From Brevundimonas sp. SORGH_AS_0993 (GTDB lineage Bacteria; Pseudomonadota; Alphaproteobacteria; Caulobacterales; Caulobacteraceae), in contig NZ_JAUTAH010000001.1 of NCBI RefSeq assembly GCF_030818545.1, positions 2,361,001 through 2,425,000 on the forward strand: a DNA stretch of 64,000 nucleotides, given 5' to 3'. The position numbers were made by a program, and so were the translations under genes. Numbering within the stretch: position 1 is the first letter of the stretch; the number at the start of each line of letters is the position of its first letter. A model generated the notes under the pieces. The model had not been told where the DNA came from. It ran no database searches and saw only the letters and a list, made by a program, of their open reading frames with translations. Positions 1-8,427 of this stretch are shown piece by piece.

Positions 1-725
1 GCGACATCCGGGCCAGCGACGAATTCACCATGGTCTTCGACCGCGAGACCACCGAGGGCGGCCGCACCGTCAGCGTGGGCGACCTGATGTACGCCGAACT
101 GCGCGGCGTGACCTTCTATCGCTTCAAACCGGCGGGCGCCAAGGAAGCCCAGTTTTTCGACGCCAACGGCAAGAACCTGCGCTCGGCCATGATGCGCACG
201 CCGCTGCAGAACTTCCGCCGGGTGTCGTCCGGCTTCGGTTTCCGCACCCATCCGATCTCGGGCTATCGCAAGATGCACCAGGGCATCGACTTCGCCGCCA
301 CCACGGGCACGCCGGTCGTGGCGCCCGCCGATGGCGTGGTGGTCGAGGCCCGTCGCTGGGGCGGTTACGGCAACTGGCTGCGCATTCGCCACAACAACGG
401 TCTGGAAAGCGGCTATGGCCACCTGTCGCGCTACGGCTCGGGCATCCGCGCCGGCCAGCGGGTCAGCCAGGGCCAGATCGTCGCCTATGTCGGTTCGACC
501 GGCGCCTCCACCGGGCCGCACCTTCACTATGAAATCTGGCGCGGCGGCCAGCGGATCAACCCGGCCGGCGTCCGCACCCAGGAAGGCACCGAACTGGCCG
601 GCGCCGATCTGGCCGCCTTCCGCGCCGAGAAGGCCCGCATCGACCGCATCATCGCTTCGGGCGGCCAGAAGCGCCCGGCCGTCCAGCAAGCCTCGGCCGA
701 CGGTCTGCGCCCCGCTCAGGGCTGA
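1..725 (+). CDS. M23 family metallopeptidase, 5' end missing
   Basis: The reading frame is open from the first bases of the window, so the N-terminus lies outside. The C-terminal half holds a LytM/M23 domain: an H-x3-D zinc motif in KMHQGIDFAA (near 275-300) and the HxH motif in GPHLHYEIW (near 517-540). Such enzymes cut peptide cross-links in peptidoglycan, or act as catalytically dead activators of amidases; both zinc motifs are present here, so activity is likely. Family members of this layout are exported or membrane-anchored, and the anchor would be in the missing part. About 50 residues after the domain are charged and low in complexity. The stop is TGA at 723-725. The next gene is convergent. 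Confidence 0.9.
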   Translation, partial: DIRASDEFTMVFDRETTEGGRTVSVGDLMYAELRGVTFYRFKPAGAKEAQFFDANGKNLRSAMMRTPLQNFRRVSSGFGFRTHPISGYRKMHQGIDFAATTGTPVVAPADGVVVEARRWGGYGNWLRIRHNNGLESGYGHLSRYGSGIRAGQRVSQGQIVAYVGSTGASTGPHLHYEIWRGGQRINPAGVRTQEGTELAGADLAAFRAEKARIDRIIASGGQKRPAVQQASADGLRPAQG

Positions 726-752
726 CCGCCGTAAAGGATCGACCGCCCCGCC

Positions 753-2414
753 TCAGCCCACCAGGCGTGGCGGGGTTCGTCCTTCCGCCGGGCACGACAG
801 GCCGTGGACCGTCACGTCCGCCTGCCCGAACTTCAGACCCAGAAGATCCAGGACCGGGGTGATCGCGCCGTCCAGCACCGGCCCCAGCGGCGTCAGAAGC
901 TGACCCAGGGCGCGGGTGAGGCCGCCCAGGTTCAAACCCGCCGCCGTGACCTCCAGCCGTTGCAGCAGGCTGACCGCCAGGCCCGAAACGAAGTTGCGCG
1001 ATGTCGCCGTGCGGGTTCGCTGCCCGGCGATGTCCGCCGCGTCGAAGGTCAGGGGCCGAAACCCTGTGTCTGCCGCTTCGATGTCGGCCCTGGCCGTGAC
1101 GGCGCCAAGCCCCAGCACTGAAACCAGGGTCGCCGGGCGCGGCGACAGTGCGGTCTTGAAATCCCCCAGTCTTCGGATGTCGATCTCGCCGACGAAGGCG
1201 CGGGCCAGGCCGGGACGCACGCCGATCTCCACGGATCGGCCGGGGCGACAGCTCAGCCGCTGCAGCCGCGCCTCCGACCCGGCCAGTTCGATCAGGATCG
1301 GCAGATCGACCTGCGCCAGGCCCGACAGGGTCTGGGCCGTGCGTGCGCGCAGATAGAGCCGCGCCTGCGCCGTGCGGATGACCGGCTGGCCGTTCGCCGT
1401 GACCGTCAGCCAGGGTGAACGGTTCGGTCGCTCCCCGATCGCCAGGCTGGCGTTCAGGTCTGCAAGGCCGGCCGGCGCGTCCAGGTTCAGCGCGATCTGC
1501 CGCTCTCCCGCCGCCGTTTCCAACAGGGCCGTGACGAGGTCCAGGGCCGAGACCGTGGCGTCCAACCCCTCGCGCACCCCGTCCGGCGCCTGGGCGTCGA
1601 CGCCGATCAGATCGCCCAGCCGCAGCGTCAGCCCCGTCGCCGCGCCCGTCAGCTTGCCCAGGGCCCCGCCATCGCGTCCGCCGGACAGGCGGTCCAGCAC
1701 CTTCAGCGTCCGCCCGGCGTCCAGCCGCGTGTCCAGAAGGCGGTCGTAATCGCCTGCCTGAAGCGCCAGTTCGGCGGCCAAGGCGTCGGTGAAGCCCAGC
1801 AGATTGACGTCGAGATCGACCAGCCGCTGATAGTCCATCAGCTTCAGCGACACCTGACTGCCCGTAAGGCCGCTCAGCAACTGGTTGGCCAGGCCGCCGT
1901 CCAGGGCCGCCAGCCGCGAGCCCAGGCTGAACATCGCCTTGGGCGTCTCGGCCGCCGCCGCCGTGGCGCGGCGCGACACCAGCAGGCGCTCGCGTCCCAG
2001 CAACAGGCGGCTGAAGAACAGGGGGGCGGGGCTGGTCGCCTCGACCCGCACGGCGTTGGGCGTCGCGCCTCCGGCGACGAACCGCCGGTCGCGCTCCAGG
2101 GCCCGATCCGGCGTATAGACGCCCAGCGTCGTCGTCACCTCGGCCGGCGTTTCCGGGGCCATATTGGCCCGGACCGTTTCCAGCGCCCGCGCGTCGGCCT
2201 GGGCCAGATCGCGCGCCGCCGACAGGGCCGCCAGGTCCGTCGCCCCCTGAAGCTTGCGCGTGTGCAGCGTCAGGACGCCCAGGTCGATGGTCACGGCGGT
2301 CGCCACGCACAGCAGGGCGCTGGCCGCCGCCGCCGTGACCGCGACCGCCCCGCGCCGGTCGCCTCGCCAGGCGGCCATGTAAGCGACCAGCCGGGCCTTC
2401 GGGCCGCGCCGCAT
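753..2414 (-). CDS. TadG-like Flp-pilus-associated membrane protein
   Basis: A 553-residue protein with a short basic N-terminus (GDRRGAVAVTAAAASALL) followed by one hydrophobic segment near residues 20-45 and a long extracytoplasmic part, the usual layout of TadG/pilus-assembly proteins. The segment after the helix (HTRKLQGATDLAALSAARDL) is typical of TadG-type proteins. The remainder is rich in Leu, Ala and Asp with no domain I recognise. Its ATG overlaps the stop of the upstream TadE-like gene by one base (TGATG), so the two are translationally coupled. In Caulobacterales such proteins are linked to Flp/Tad pilus biogenesis. That role is inferred here, since no other tad/cpa genes lie in the window. 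Confidence 0.75.
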   Translation of the reverse strand: MRRGPKARLVAYMAAWRGDRRGAVAVTAAAASALLCVATAVTIDLGVLTLHTRKLQGATDLAALSAARDLAQADARALETVRANMAPETPAEVTTTLGVYTPDRALERDRRFVAGGATPNAVRVEATSPAPLFFSRLLLGRERLLVSRRATAAAAETPKAMFSLGSRLAALDGGLANQLLSGLTGSQVSLKLMDYQRLVDLDVNLLGFTDALAAELALQAGDYDRLLDTRLDAGRTLKVLDRLSGGRDGGALGKLTGAATGLTLRLGDLIGVDAQAPDGVREGLDATVSALDLVTALLETAAGERQIALNLDAPAGLADLNASLAIGERPNRSPWLTVTANGQPVIRTAQARLYLRARTAQTLSGLAQVDLPILIELAGSEARLQRLSCRPGRSVEIGVRPGLARAFVGEIDIRRLGDFKTALSPRPATLVSVLGLGAVTARADIEAADTGFRPLTFDAADIAGQRTRTATSRNFVSGLAVSLLQRLEVTAAGLNLGGLTRALGQLLTPLGPVLDGAITPVLDLLGLKFGQADVTVHGLSCPAEGRTPPRLVG

Positions 2415-2866
2415 CAGTCGTCTCCCACGCGGATGACGGCCGAGCGTTCGATGACGGCGGGCGGGCGGGGGATCACCTCGCCCAGCAGCATCAGCGGGTG
2501 GCGGCTGGCGTCATAGATCACCACCAGCCGCAGCCTGCCTGCGTCCTCGACCACGCGGACACGGGTGTTGGCGGCGTCAAGCGGCAGGCCCTTAACGGCC
2601 TCGGCGACTTCGGCGCGGGCCAGACGCTCCCGCTCGACCGCGTCCAGTCCCCCGACCGCCGCCCGCGCCCCCTCGGACGCCAGGGACTGAACCGACTGGG
2701 CCATCAGGAACCAGCCGCCATAGACGACGATGCCGATCAGCAGCGCCACCAGAATGGGCCCCACCAGGGCGAACTCCACGGCCGCAGCGCCCTCGCGCGG
2801 GGGCGGAGAGGGTCGAACCTCGTGGCGCCGGGGGCGCGGCGAACGAGAGAAGGGGCGGCGCACCAT
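2414..2866 (-). CDS. TadE-like pilus assembly protein
   Basis: A 150-residue protein with the TadE signature: a basic N-terminus, then EGAAAVEFALVGPILVALL, where the Glu in the AxVEFALV motif opens a single transmembrane helix near residues 25-50. The rest is a small soluble domain. The ATG at 2866 is preferred over the longer reading frame because the pilin-like N-terminus then has normal length. It is followed directly by the TadG-like gene with a one-base overlap. TadE-type minor pseudopilins act in the Flp/Tad pilus. A poor CtrA-like element (TTAA-N7-TTGC, 2912-2926) lies about 46 bp upstream, which is too weak to call. Confidence 0.8.
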   Translation of the reverse strand: MVRRPFSRSPRPRRHEVRPSPPPREGAAAVEFALVGPILVALLIGIVVYGGWFLMAQSVQSLASEGARAAVGGLDAVERERLARAEVAEAVKGLPLDAANTRVRVVEDAGRLRLVVIYDASRHPLMLLGEVIPRPPAVIERSAVIRVGDD

Positions 2867-2956
2867 GATGCAACCTCGCAAACTACTCGCCAAGGTTGTA
2901 TATTTGCGGGGTTAAGAGTTCGTTGCCGTTGCAGGCTGCGCCGTCGCGGGCGGCGC

Positions 2957-3583
2957 CTAGACGCCGACGACCTTCAGTTTGGGGCGTTTGGTCTTGGCGG
3001 GACGGTCGGCCTTCTTGGCGGCCTTTTCGGCCTTCTTGATCTCTTTCTCGGCCAGTTTCAGCGCCTTCTTCTCGGCCTTGGCCTGGGCCTTGGCGGCGTC
3101 GGGCGCGGCGTCGGCGGCGGCGGCCAGCTCGGCCAACTGGGCCAGGAAGATCTCCCGCTGACCCTTGGGCAACAGGGCCAGGATACGCTTGTCGGCCGCC
3201 TCCACTCGGGGGCGGGCGGCTTCCAGCCGGGCGGCGCCCTCGGGTGACAGGCGCACGGCCTTGGCGCGAGCGTCCAGGGTCGAGCGTTCCCGCTCCAACA
3301 GCCCCTTGGCCGTCATGCGCGTGACCAGATCGGCGAGGGTCGAGCGGTCGATGCCGGTCATCCGCACCAGTTCGGTCTGGGTCAGGCCGGCCTTCAGCGA
3401 GGCGGCCTCCAGCACGGCGAACTGGCGTTGGGTCAGGCCGTCGGCGCCGCATTCCTCAGCGTAGATGTCCTGCGCCAGTTGAAGGGCGCGGTGCATCAGA
3501 TGGCTGGGCGAAGCGCCCAAGGGGCCGACGCGCCGCGCCGTCTTGCCGGGCTTGGGCCCGCCTTTTCCGTCCGTCTTCACCAT
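2957..3583 (-). CDS. MarR-family regulator with Lys/Ala-rich tail
   Basis: The protein has 208 residues. Residues about 25-150 form a MarR winged-helix domain: helix-turn-helix LTQTELVRMTGIDRSTLADLV and the wing STLDARAKAVRLSPEGAARL (the wing Asp-x-Arg is present). The DNA-binding core is usual in length, but about 60 C-terminal residues are almost only Lys, Ala, Glu and Asp (EKKALKLAEKEIKKAEKAAK) and end in a basic PAKTKRPKLKV stretch. This tail resembles the histone-like tails seen on some alphaproteobacterial DNA-binding proteins. It may add non-specific DNA affinity, which is inference. The gene is upstream of tadE/tadG on the same strand with a 90-bp gap. Its regulon cannot be told from sequence. 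Confidence 0.85.
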   Translation of the reverse strand: MVKTDGKGGPKPGKTARRVGPLGASPSHLMHRALQLAQDIYAEECGADGLTQRQFAVLEAASLKAGLTQTELVRMTGIDRSTLADLVTRMTAKGLLERERSTLDARAKAVRLSPEGAARLEAARPRVEAADKRILALLPKGQREIFLAQLAELAAAADAAPDAAKAQAKAEKKALKLAEKEIKKAEKAAKKADRPAKTKRPKLKVVGV

Positions 3584-3687
3584 GAAGCGCCTCGCCTGAG
3601 TTTCGTCCGAAGGCGTACCATCGGCGCTTTAAGATTTGACGCGGAATGCATGTCCGTTCTGCGACACTTGCCCTGGAGACGACCCGA

Positions 3688-4311
3688 TCAGAGGCCGGTG
3701 TCGGGCGAGACGGGCGCGGGGTCGTCGTCCTTGATCAGATGCTTCATGATGAAGAAGACCTGCCAGACGCCGAAGACGGCCGAGGCGATCCACAGGCCGC
3801 CGCGGAAGGCCACCCATGTGTCGTCCGACTGGGTGCGCCAGATCACTTCATTGACGATGCAGACGGCCGCGAAATAGAGGCCGTAGCGCAGGGTGAGACC
3901 GCGCCAGCCCGCGTCGGTGATGCGGAGCGCCTCGCCCAGCAGATATTTGAACGGATAGCGGCGCAGCGGCAGGGAGCCGAGCAGCACCACGGCCAGAAGG
4001 CCGTTCTGGATCGACAGCTTGATCTTCAGCAGGTCCGGGTCGTGGAACAGGATGGTCAGGACGCCGAAGATCAGGGCGAAGCCGCCGGTCAGCAGGGGCA
4101 GCGGCGCCAGCCGCCGTTCAACCCCATAGCCGACGATCAGCGCGATCAGGGACGCGCCGACCAGCACCCAGGTCGCCTGGACCAGGGCCTCCTGCCCGTC
4201 CAGGCCGCGCGCGAGGCGATTGACCCCATAGGCGGCCATGAAGGCCAGAAGGGCGCCGAAATCGACGGCCTGGCGAATGCCGGAGGCTTGGCGTGCGGGC
4301 GGTTGGGTCAT
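3688..4311 (-). CDS. yciB: YciB/IspZ-family inner-membrane septation protein
   Basis: A 207-residue polytopic protein with about five or six hydrophobic segments. Family-typical stretches are VDFGALLAFMAAYG near the start, FHDPDLLKIKLSIQNGLLA mid-protein and WRGLTLRYGLYFAAVCIVNE later. YciB proteins belong to the inner membrane and affect envelope and septum integrity; the molecular activity is not settled. The start codon lies one base after the stop of ftsY, so the two genes form a coupled unit, an order (ftsY-yciB) common in alphaproteobacteria. The C-terminus ends in a short acidic tail. Confidence 0.88.
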   Translation of the reverse strand: MTQPPARQASGIRQAVDFGALLAFMAAYGVNRLARGLDGQEALVQATWVLVGASLIALIVGYGVERRLAPLPLLTGGFALIFGVLTILFHDPDLLKIKLSIQNGLLAVVLLGSLPLRRYPFKYLLGEALRITDAGWRGLTLRYGLYFAAVCIVNEVIWRTQSDDTWVAFRGGLWIASAVFGVWQVFFIMKHLIKDDDPAPVSPDTGL

Positions 4312-4312
4312 G

Positions 4313-5248
4313 TCAGTCCTCCAGTCCCACCAGGGAGCGCGAGAAGGCGCGGGCGTCGAATGGTTGCAGGTCCTCCACCCCCTCGCCCACGCCGATCAGC
4401 ATCAGGGGGGCGTCGGACGCCTGGGCCACGGGCACCAGCACGCCGCCGCGCGCCGTGCCGTCCAGCTTGGTCATCACCACGCCGGTGACGAAGGCGGTGC
4501 GGCCGAAGATCTGTTCCTGGGCCAGGGCGTTCCTGCCCACGGTGGCGTCCAGCACCAGCAGGGTGTCGTGCGGCGCCTCGGGGTCGACCTTCTTCAGCAC
4601 CCGCACGATCTTGAGCAATTCGTCCATCAGGGCGGACTTGTTCTGCAACCGGCCGGCCGTGTCGATCAAAACGACGTCGAACCCTTCGGCCTTGGCCTTT
4701 TGATAGGCGTCGAAGGCCAGGCCGGCCGCGTCGGCGCCGTCGCGGCGGCTTTCGAAATGGGCGCCGGCGCGGTCGGCCCAGACCTTCAGCTGTTCGCGGG
4801 CGGCGGCGCGGAAGGTGTCGCCGGCGACGATCATCACCCTGGCGCCCTTGCCGGTCAGGTCGGCGGCGATCTTGCCCAGGGTCGTGGTCTTGCCCGAGCC
4901 GTTCACCCCGACGAACAGGACGACATAGGGTTTGGGGCCGTTCAGCGGATCGAAGGTCGCCTGGCGCGGCGACAGTTCGGCGGCGACGGCCTCGGCCAGG
5001 GCCTCCTTGACCTCGCGCTCGGGCGCGTCCTTGCCGAACTTCAGGCCGCGAAACCGCTCGACGATGCGGGCGGAGGCGGCCGGGCCGAGATCGCTTTCCA
5101 GCAGATGCTCCTCCAGCTGCTCCAGCGACGCCTCGGACAGGGGCTCCTTGACGAAGGTGGCGACGACCTGGTCGGTCATCTGCTTGGACGAGCGGGACAG
5201 CCCCTGCGACAGGCGCTGGAACCAGCCCTTTTTCGGCGTATCGGTCAT
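4313..5248 (-). CDS. ftsY: Signal recognition particle receptor FtsY
   Basis: The SRP receptor GTPase docks ribosome-nascent-chain-SRP complexes at the inner membrane. The 311 residues contain the N domain helices (residues about 10-85) and the full G domain: P-loop GVNGSGKTTTLGKIA, DTAGR, and TKLDGTARGG. The protein is short because the long acidic A domain of the E. coli protein is absent, as is usual in alphaproteobacteria. The extreme N-terminus (KKGWFQRLSQGLSRSS) is basic and amphipathic and could bind the membrane. yciB follows after one base. In related genomes dapF and mtaB often sit upstream; here there is instead a non-coding, repeat-bearing stretch. Confidence 0.97.
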   Translation of the reverse strand: MTDTPKKGWFQRLSQGLSRSSKQMTDQVVATFVKEPLSEASLEQLEEHLLESDLGPAASARIVERFRGLKFGKDAPEREVKEALAEAVAAELSPRQATFDPLNGPKPYVVLFVGVNGSGKTTTLGKIAADLTGKGARVMIVAGDTFRAAAREQLKVWADRAGAHFESRRDGADAAGLAFDAYQKAKAEGFDVVLIDTAGRLQNKSALMDELLKIVRVLKKVDPEAPHDTLLVLDATVGRNALAQEQIFGRTAFVTGVVMTKLDGTARGGVLVPVAQASDAPLMLIGVGEGVEDLQPFDARAFSRSLVGLED

Positions 5249-5342
5249 GCAATGGCTTTAGCGGCGGCGAGGGCGGACGTCATCCGCATTCGCGTGGAGG
5301 CGGACCAGGGCGAACCGCCCCGGCCCGGCGAAGGGTTCCGGA

Positions 5343-5397
5343 TCGGACTTGAAAAACGGAGTCCGAACAGTCCGATTAGTCCGATTAGTCCGATTTC
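5343..5397. repeat. Short tandem repeat (9-bp TCCGATTAG units) next to a hairpin
   Basis: Four 9-bp units lie head to tail from 5362 to 5397: TCCGAACAG, TCCGATTAG, TCCGATTAG, TCCGATTTC. The two middle units are identical. Just before them TCGGACT (5343-5349) pairs with AGTCCGA (5360-5366) across a 10-base loop, and that arm runs into the first repeat. The stretch lies inside the 382-bp gap 5249-5630, in which I see no gene with sensible codon use. Confidence 0.7.
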
Positions 5398-5591
5398 GCG
5401 CCTTTCGTCGCCGCTGGTCCGTCGGGCGGGTCAGTCTAACCCAGGCGGAAGCGGCGCCGCATCGATTGCGGCTGTGGCGCATCAAGCGGTTGAAATTCTT
5501 GGGGCGTGGGAGGCGAATTTGGCGACGGGGCCGGGATGGGGCTGGTTGCGCCTGAGGGCGTGGAGTCCACGGTGTCCGCAGCCCGCCGAAA

Positions 5592-6113
5592 AGCCAACTT
5601 CGCCTTCCGACCCAAAGCGGACTTCTTCCGCTACCGCTTTGGGGCTGCTGAGTTAAACGCAGACAGGTGAGAGAATCCGAACGTCAATATCGCGGCTACA
5701 AAGCCAATGATGGGGCCGACGAACAGCGTAAGCACCATGACGCGAGTTCCACTCCACCGGTAGGCTCCGCCATGTGCCACGTCGAGCGAAGTGCTGAATG
5801 CAGCATTCACAGCCCAAAGTATCACCACAGAGCCGAAAGCGGCCAAGGCGGAGAGAAGCCGTCGGGATCGTCCAAACTGGGCGAAAATCAACACGCTGGC
5901 CGCGATCATCGCTATGGCAACGCCCAGTTCTGCGATGCTGCCCTGCACTTCTCCTAGCCGAAAGCCGGCGGTCGCCTCGATCACAACGGCCAACGCAAGG
6001 ATCGCAACAGCCAAGGCAGTTACGTTAGTTCGAAGACCTCTGTGACCAGATGCGCTGTTCATATGGTCATTGTGCACTGCTGCTGCCGCTGAGCCAACGT
6101 CGCCTTCCCACCC
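5592..6113. repeat. Imperfect 22-bp direct repeats bracketing an orphan gene
   Basis: Two copies in the same orientation, at 5592-5613 and 6092-6113, agree at 20 of 22 positions: AGCCAAC, one mismatch, TCGCCTTCC, one mismatch, ACCC. The left copy continues into AAAGCGGACTTCTTCCGC. From memory, this resembles an intergenic repeat (TTCGACCCAAAGCGGACATTC) seen in many proteobacteria near orphan genes; I cannot verify that here. The copies enclose the membrane-protein gene at 5631-6062. Confidence 0.5.
5631..6062 (-). CDS. Orphan four-helix membrane protein, function unknown
   Basis: I do not recognise this 143-residue protein. It has about four hydrophobic segments: NVTALAVAILALAVVIEATAG, an alanine-rich helix ending ASVLIFAQFG, ALAAFGSVVILWAVNAAF and VLTLFVGPIIGFVAAILTFG. 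The ATG at 6062 was chosen because the helices then start near residue 11; upstream in-frame ATGs would add an unlikely charged leader. The base composition is visibly less GC-rich than its neighbours and codons ending in A or T are common. With the bracketing direct repeats this suggests recent arrival. It has no operon partner; ftsY is upstream by more than 380 bp and nadE diverges. Confidence 0.6.
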   Translation of the reverse strand: MNSASGHRGLRTNVTALAVAILALAVVIEATAGFRLGEVQGSIAELGVAIAMIAASVLIFAQFGRSRRLLSALAAFGSVVILWAVNAAFSTSLDVAHGGAYRWSGTRVMVLTLFVGPIIGFVAAILTFGFSHLSAFNSAAPKR

Positions 6114-6216
6114 CTTGCCGAACTTCGCCGCGTCCGCTTCCCGAACCATTCCCGCTCCACGCCATTCACCGCTATAGAAGGTCGACCGGCGCGCGCCGGG
6201 TGATGCGGACGATGCG

Positions 6217-8259
6217 ATGACCGAGAGCCACCCCTTCTTCTCGCCCAAGACGCACGGCTTCGTGCGCGTGGCGACGGCCAGTCCGGTGGTGCATGTCGGC
6301 GATCCCAAGGCCAATGCGGCCGGGCATCTGGACCTGGTCCGCCAGGCCGGGGAGCAGGGCGTGGACCTGATGGTCTTTCCCGAGCTGTCGTTGTCGGCCT
6401 ATGCGATCGACGACCTGCACATGCAGGCGGCCCTGCTGGACGAGGTGGAACGGCAGATCGCGGTTCTGGCTGGGGCGACCGAGGACTCGGGGCTGGTCGC
6501 CGTGATCGGGGCGCCGCTGAGGCAGGGGGACTCCCTGTTCAACTGCGCCGTGGTGCTGGGCGGGGGCCAGGTGCTGGGCGTGGTTCCCAAGACCTATCTG
6601 CCCAACTACCGGGAATATTACGAAAAACGCTGGTTCGCCCCGGCGCCGGCGCGGACCGAGGACGTGATCCGGCTGAACGGCGAGACGGTGGATTTCGCGC
6701 CCGGCCTGGTGTTCGAGGCGGTCAACCGGCCCGGCTTCGTCTTCGCGGCGGAGATCTGCGAGGACTATTGGGCGCCGCTGCCCCCCTCGACCCGCGCGGC
6801 CCTGGCAGGCGCGCGCATCCTGCTGAACCTGTCGGCGTCCAACATCGTCATCGGCAAGGCGGACGAGCGGGCGATGCTGAGCGCCAGCCAGTCAGCGCGC
6901 ACCCTGTCGGCCTATGTCTTCGCCGCCTCGGGCTGGGGCGAGAGCACCACCGACCTCGCTTGGGACGGTCAGGCGACGATCCACGAACTGGGGTCCAAGC
7001 TGGCCGAGGGCGAGCGGTTCGCGACCGACAGCCATCTGACGATCGCTGACGTGGACGTGGACCGGATCGGGCTGGACCGCCTGCGGAACGGCACCTTCGC
7101 CGAATGCGCGAGAAACGAGGGCGAGGCGGCGACGGTCGTGCCCTTCATGGCGCGACAGGACCATGAGGCCAGCGAACTGATCCGACCGCTGGATCGGTTC
7201 CCCTTCGTGCCTGACGACGCCGGGCGGCTGGATCAGGACTGTTTCGAGGCGTTCAACATCCAGGTGCAGGGGCTGATGCGTCGGATGACGGCGACGGGGG
7301 CGAAGTCGTTGGTCATAGGGGTGTCGGGCGGGCTGGATTCGACCCAGGCCCTGCTGGTCGCGTGCCGCGCCTTCGACCGGCTGGGGCTGCCGCGCACCCA
7401 TATCCTGGGCTTCACCATGCCGGGGTTTGCGACCTCGGAAGGGACGAAATCCAACGCCTGGGCCCTGATGACCGCGCTGGGCGTCACGGGCGCCGAGATC
7501 GACATTCGCCCCGCCGCCGAACAGATGTTCAGGGACATCGGCCACCCCTACGCCGACGGCCAGCCGGTCCACGACATCACCTTCGAGAACGTGCAGGCGG
7601 GCTTGCGGACCGACTATCTGTTCCGGCTGGCGAACCAGAACAAGGCGTTCGTCCTGGGGACCGGGGACCTGTCGGAACTGGCGCTGGGCTGGGCCACCTA
7701 TGGCGTCGGCGACCATATGAGCCACTACAACGTCAACGGCGGGGTGGCGAAGACACTGATCCGCCACCTGATCCGCTGGGTGGCGGAGCGAGAACTGGTG
7801 GGGGGCGAGGCGACGCCGACGCTGCACGCCATTCTGGATACGGAGATTTCACCCGAATTGGTCCCGGCCAGGGACGGCGTGATCCAATCGACCGAGGGGA
7901 CGGTCGGCCCCTATGCGTTGAACGACTTCTTCCTGTTCTACCTCAGCCGTTTCGGCCTGAAGCCGTCCAAGGTCGCCTTCCTGGCGCATCAAGCCTGGGG
8001 CGACGCGGGCGCGGGCGACTGGCCGGCGAACACGCCCGAAGGGGAGAAGGTCGACTACGACCTGGCGACCATCAAGGGCTGGTTGCGCAAGTTCCTGGTG
8101 CGCTTCTTCCAGACCGCCCAGTTCAAGCGGTCGGCCCTGCCGAACGGACCCAAGGTGGTGACGGGCGGGTCCCTGTCGCCGCGCGGCGACTGGCGCGCGC
8201 CTTCGGACGGCAATGCGCGGGTCTGGCTGGACGAGTTGGAAGAGAAGGTGCCGGATTAG
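6217..8259 (+). CDS. nadE: Glutamine-dependent NAD+ synthetase
   Basis: The 680-residue two-domain enzyme makes NAD+ from deamido-NAD+, ATP and glutamine in the cytoplasm. The N-terminal nitrilase-type glutaminase (residues about 10-290) has its catalytic triad visible: Glu in FPELSLSAYAIDDL, Lys in VVPKTYLPNYREYYEKRWF and Cys in AAEICEDYWAPLPPS. The C-terminal synthetase (about 330-680) has the ATP pyrophosphatase loop GVSGGLDSTQALL and the downstream GTGDLSELALGW segment. The length matches the long, NH3-channelling form. It starts with an ATG 154 bp from the divergent orphan gene. An inverted-repeat-rich element follows its stop directly. Confidence 0.96.
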   Translation: MTESHPFFSPKTHGFVRVATASPVVHVGDPKANAAGHLDLVRQAGEQGVDLMVFPELSLSAYAIDDLHMQAALLDEVERQIAVLAGATEDSGLVAVIGAPLRQGDSLFNCAVVLGGGQVLGVVPKTYLPNYREYYEKRWFAPAPARTEDVIRLNGETVDFAPGLVFEAVNRPGFVFAAEICEDYWAPLPPSTRAALAGARILLNLSASNIVIGKADERAMLSASQSARTLSAYVFAASGWGESTTDLAWDGQATIHELGSKLAEGERFATDSHLTIADVDVDRIGLDRLRNGTFAECARNEGEAATVVPFMARQDHEASELIRPLDRFPFVPDDAGRLDQDCFEAFNIQVQGLMRRMTATGAKSLVIGVSGGLDSTQALLVACRAFDRLGLPRTHILGFTMPGFATSEGTKSNAWALMTALGVTGAEIDIRPAAEQMFRDIGHPYADGQPVHDITFENVQAGLRTDYLFRLANQNKAFVLGTGDLSELALGWATYGVGDHMSHYNVNGGVAKTLIRHLIRWVAERELVGGEATPTLHAILDTEISPELVPARDGVIQSTEGTVGPYALNDFFLFYLSRFGLKPSKVAFLAHQAWGDAGAGDWPANTPEGEKVDYDLATIKGWLRKFLVRFFQTAQFKRSALPNGPKVVTGGSLSPRGDWRAPSDGNARVWLDELEEKVPD

Positions 8260-8261
8260 TG

Positions 8262-8412
8262 TCTCTTCCCCGCTCGGCGGGGAGGAGGCGCGGCGCTTCT
8301 TCAGCGCCGTGACGGAGGGGTTTCGTACCCGTACCGCCGCTGTCGGCGGGGCTTCAAAAGCCCTCCACCGCTTTGCGGTCCTCCTCCCCATTGCATGGGG
8401 AGGAGGGGGAAG
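8262..8412. repeat. Intergenic palindromic element after nadE
   Basis: The 168-bp gap holds nested perfect hairpins: GGCGCT/AGCGCC (8292-8308), GGGCTT/AAGCCC (8349-8363) and CCTCCTCCCCAT/ATGGGGAGGAGG (8380-8406, 12-bp arms, 3-base loop). The wording (CCCTCCACCGCTT...CGGTCC...CTCCCCAT) matches, from memory, a dispersed element common between genes in Caulobacter and Brevundimonas. It could also end nadE transcription, although no T-run follows. Confidence 0.6.
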
Positions 8413-8427
8413 GTTAGAAGCTTGGCC

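Noticed and set aside
2912-2926. CtrA-like TTAA-N7-TTGC before tadE
   Set aside because: Only six of eight positions match and no promoter elements are placed with it.
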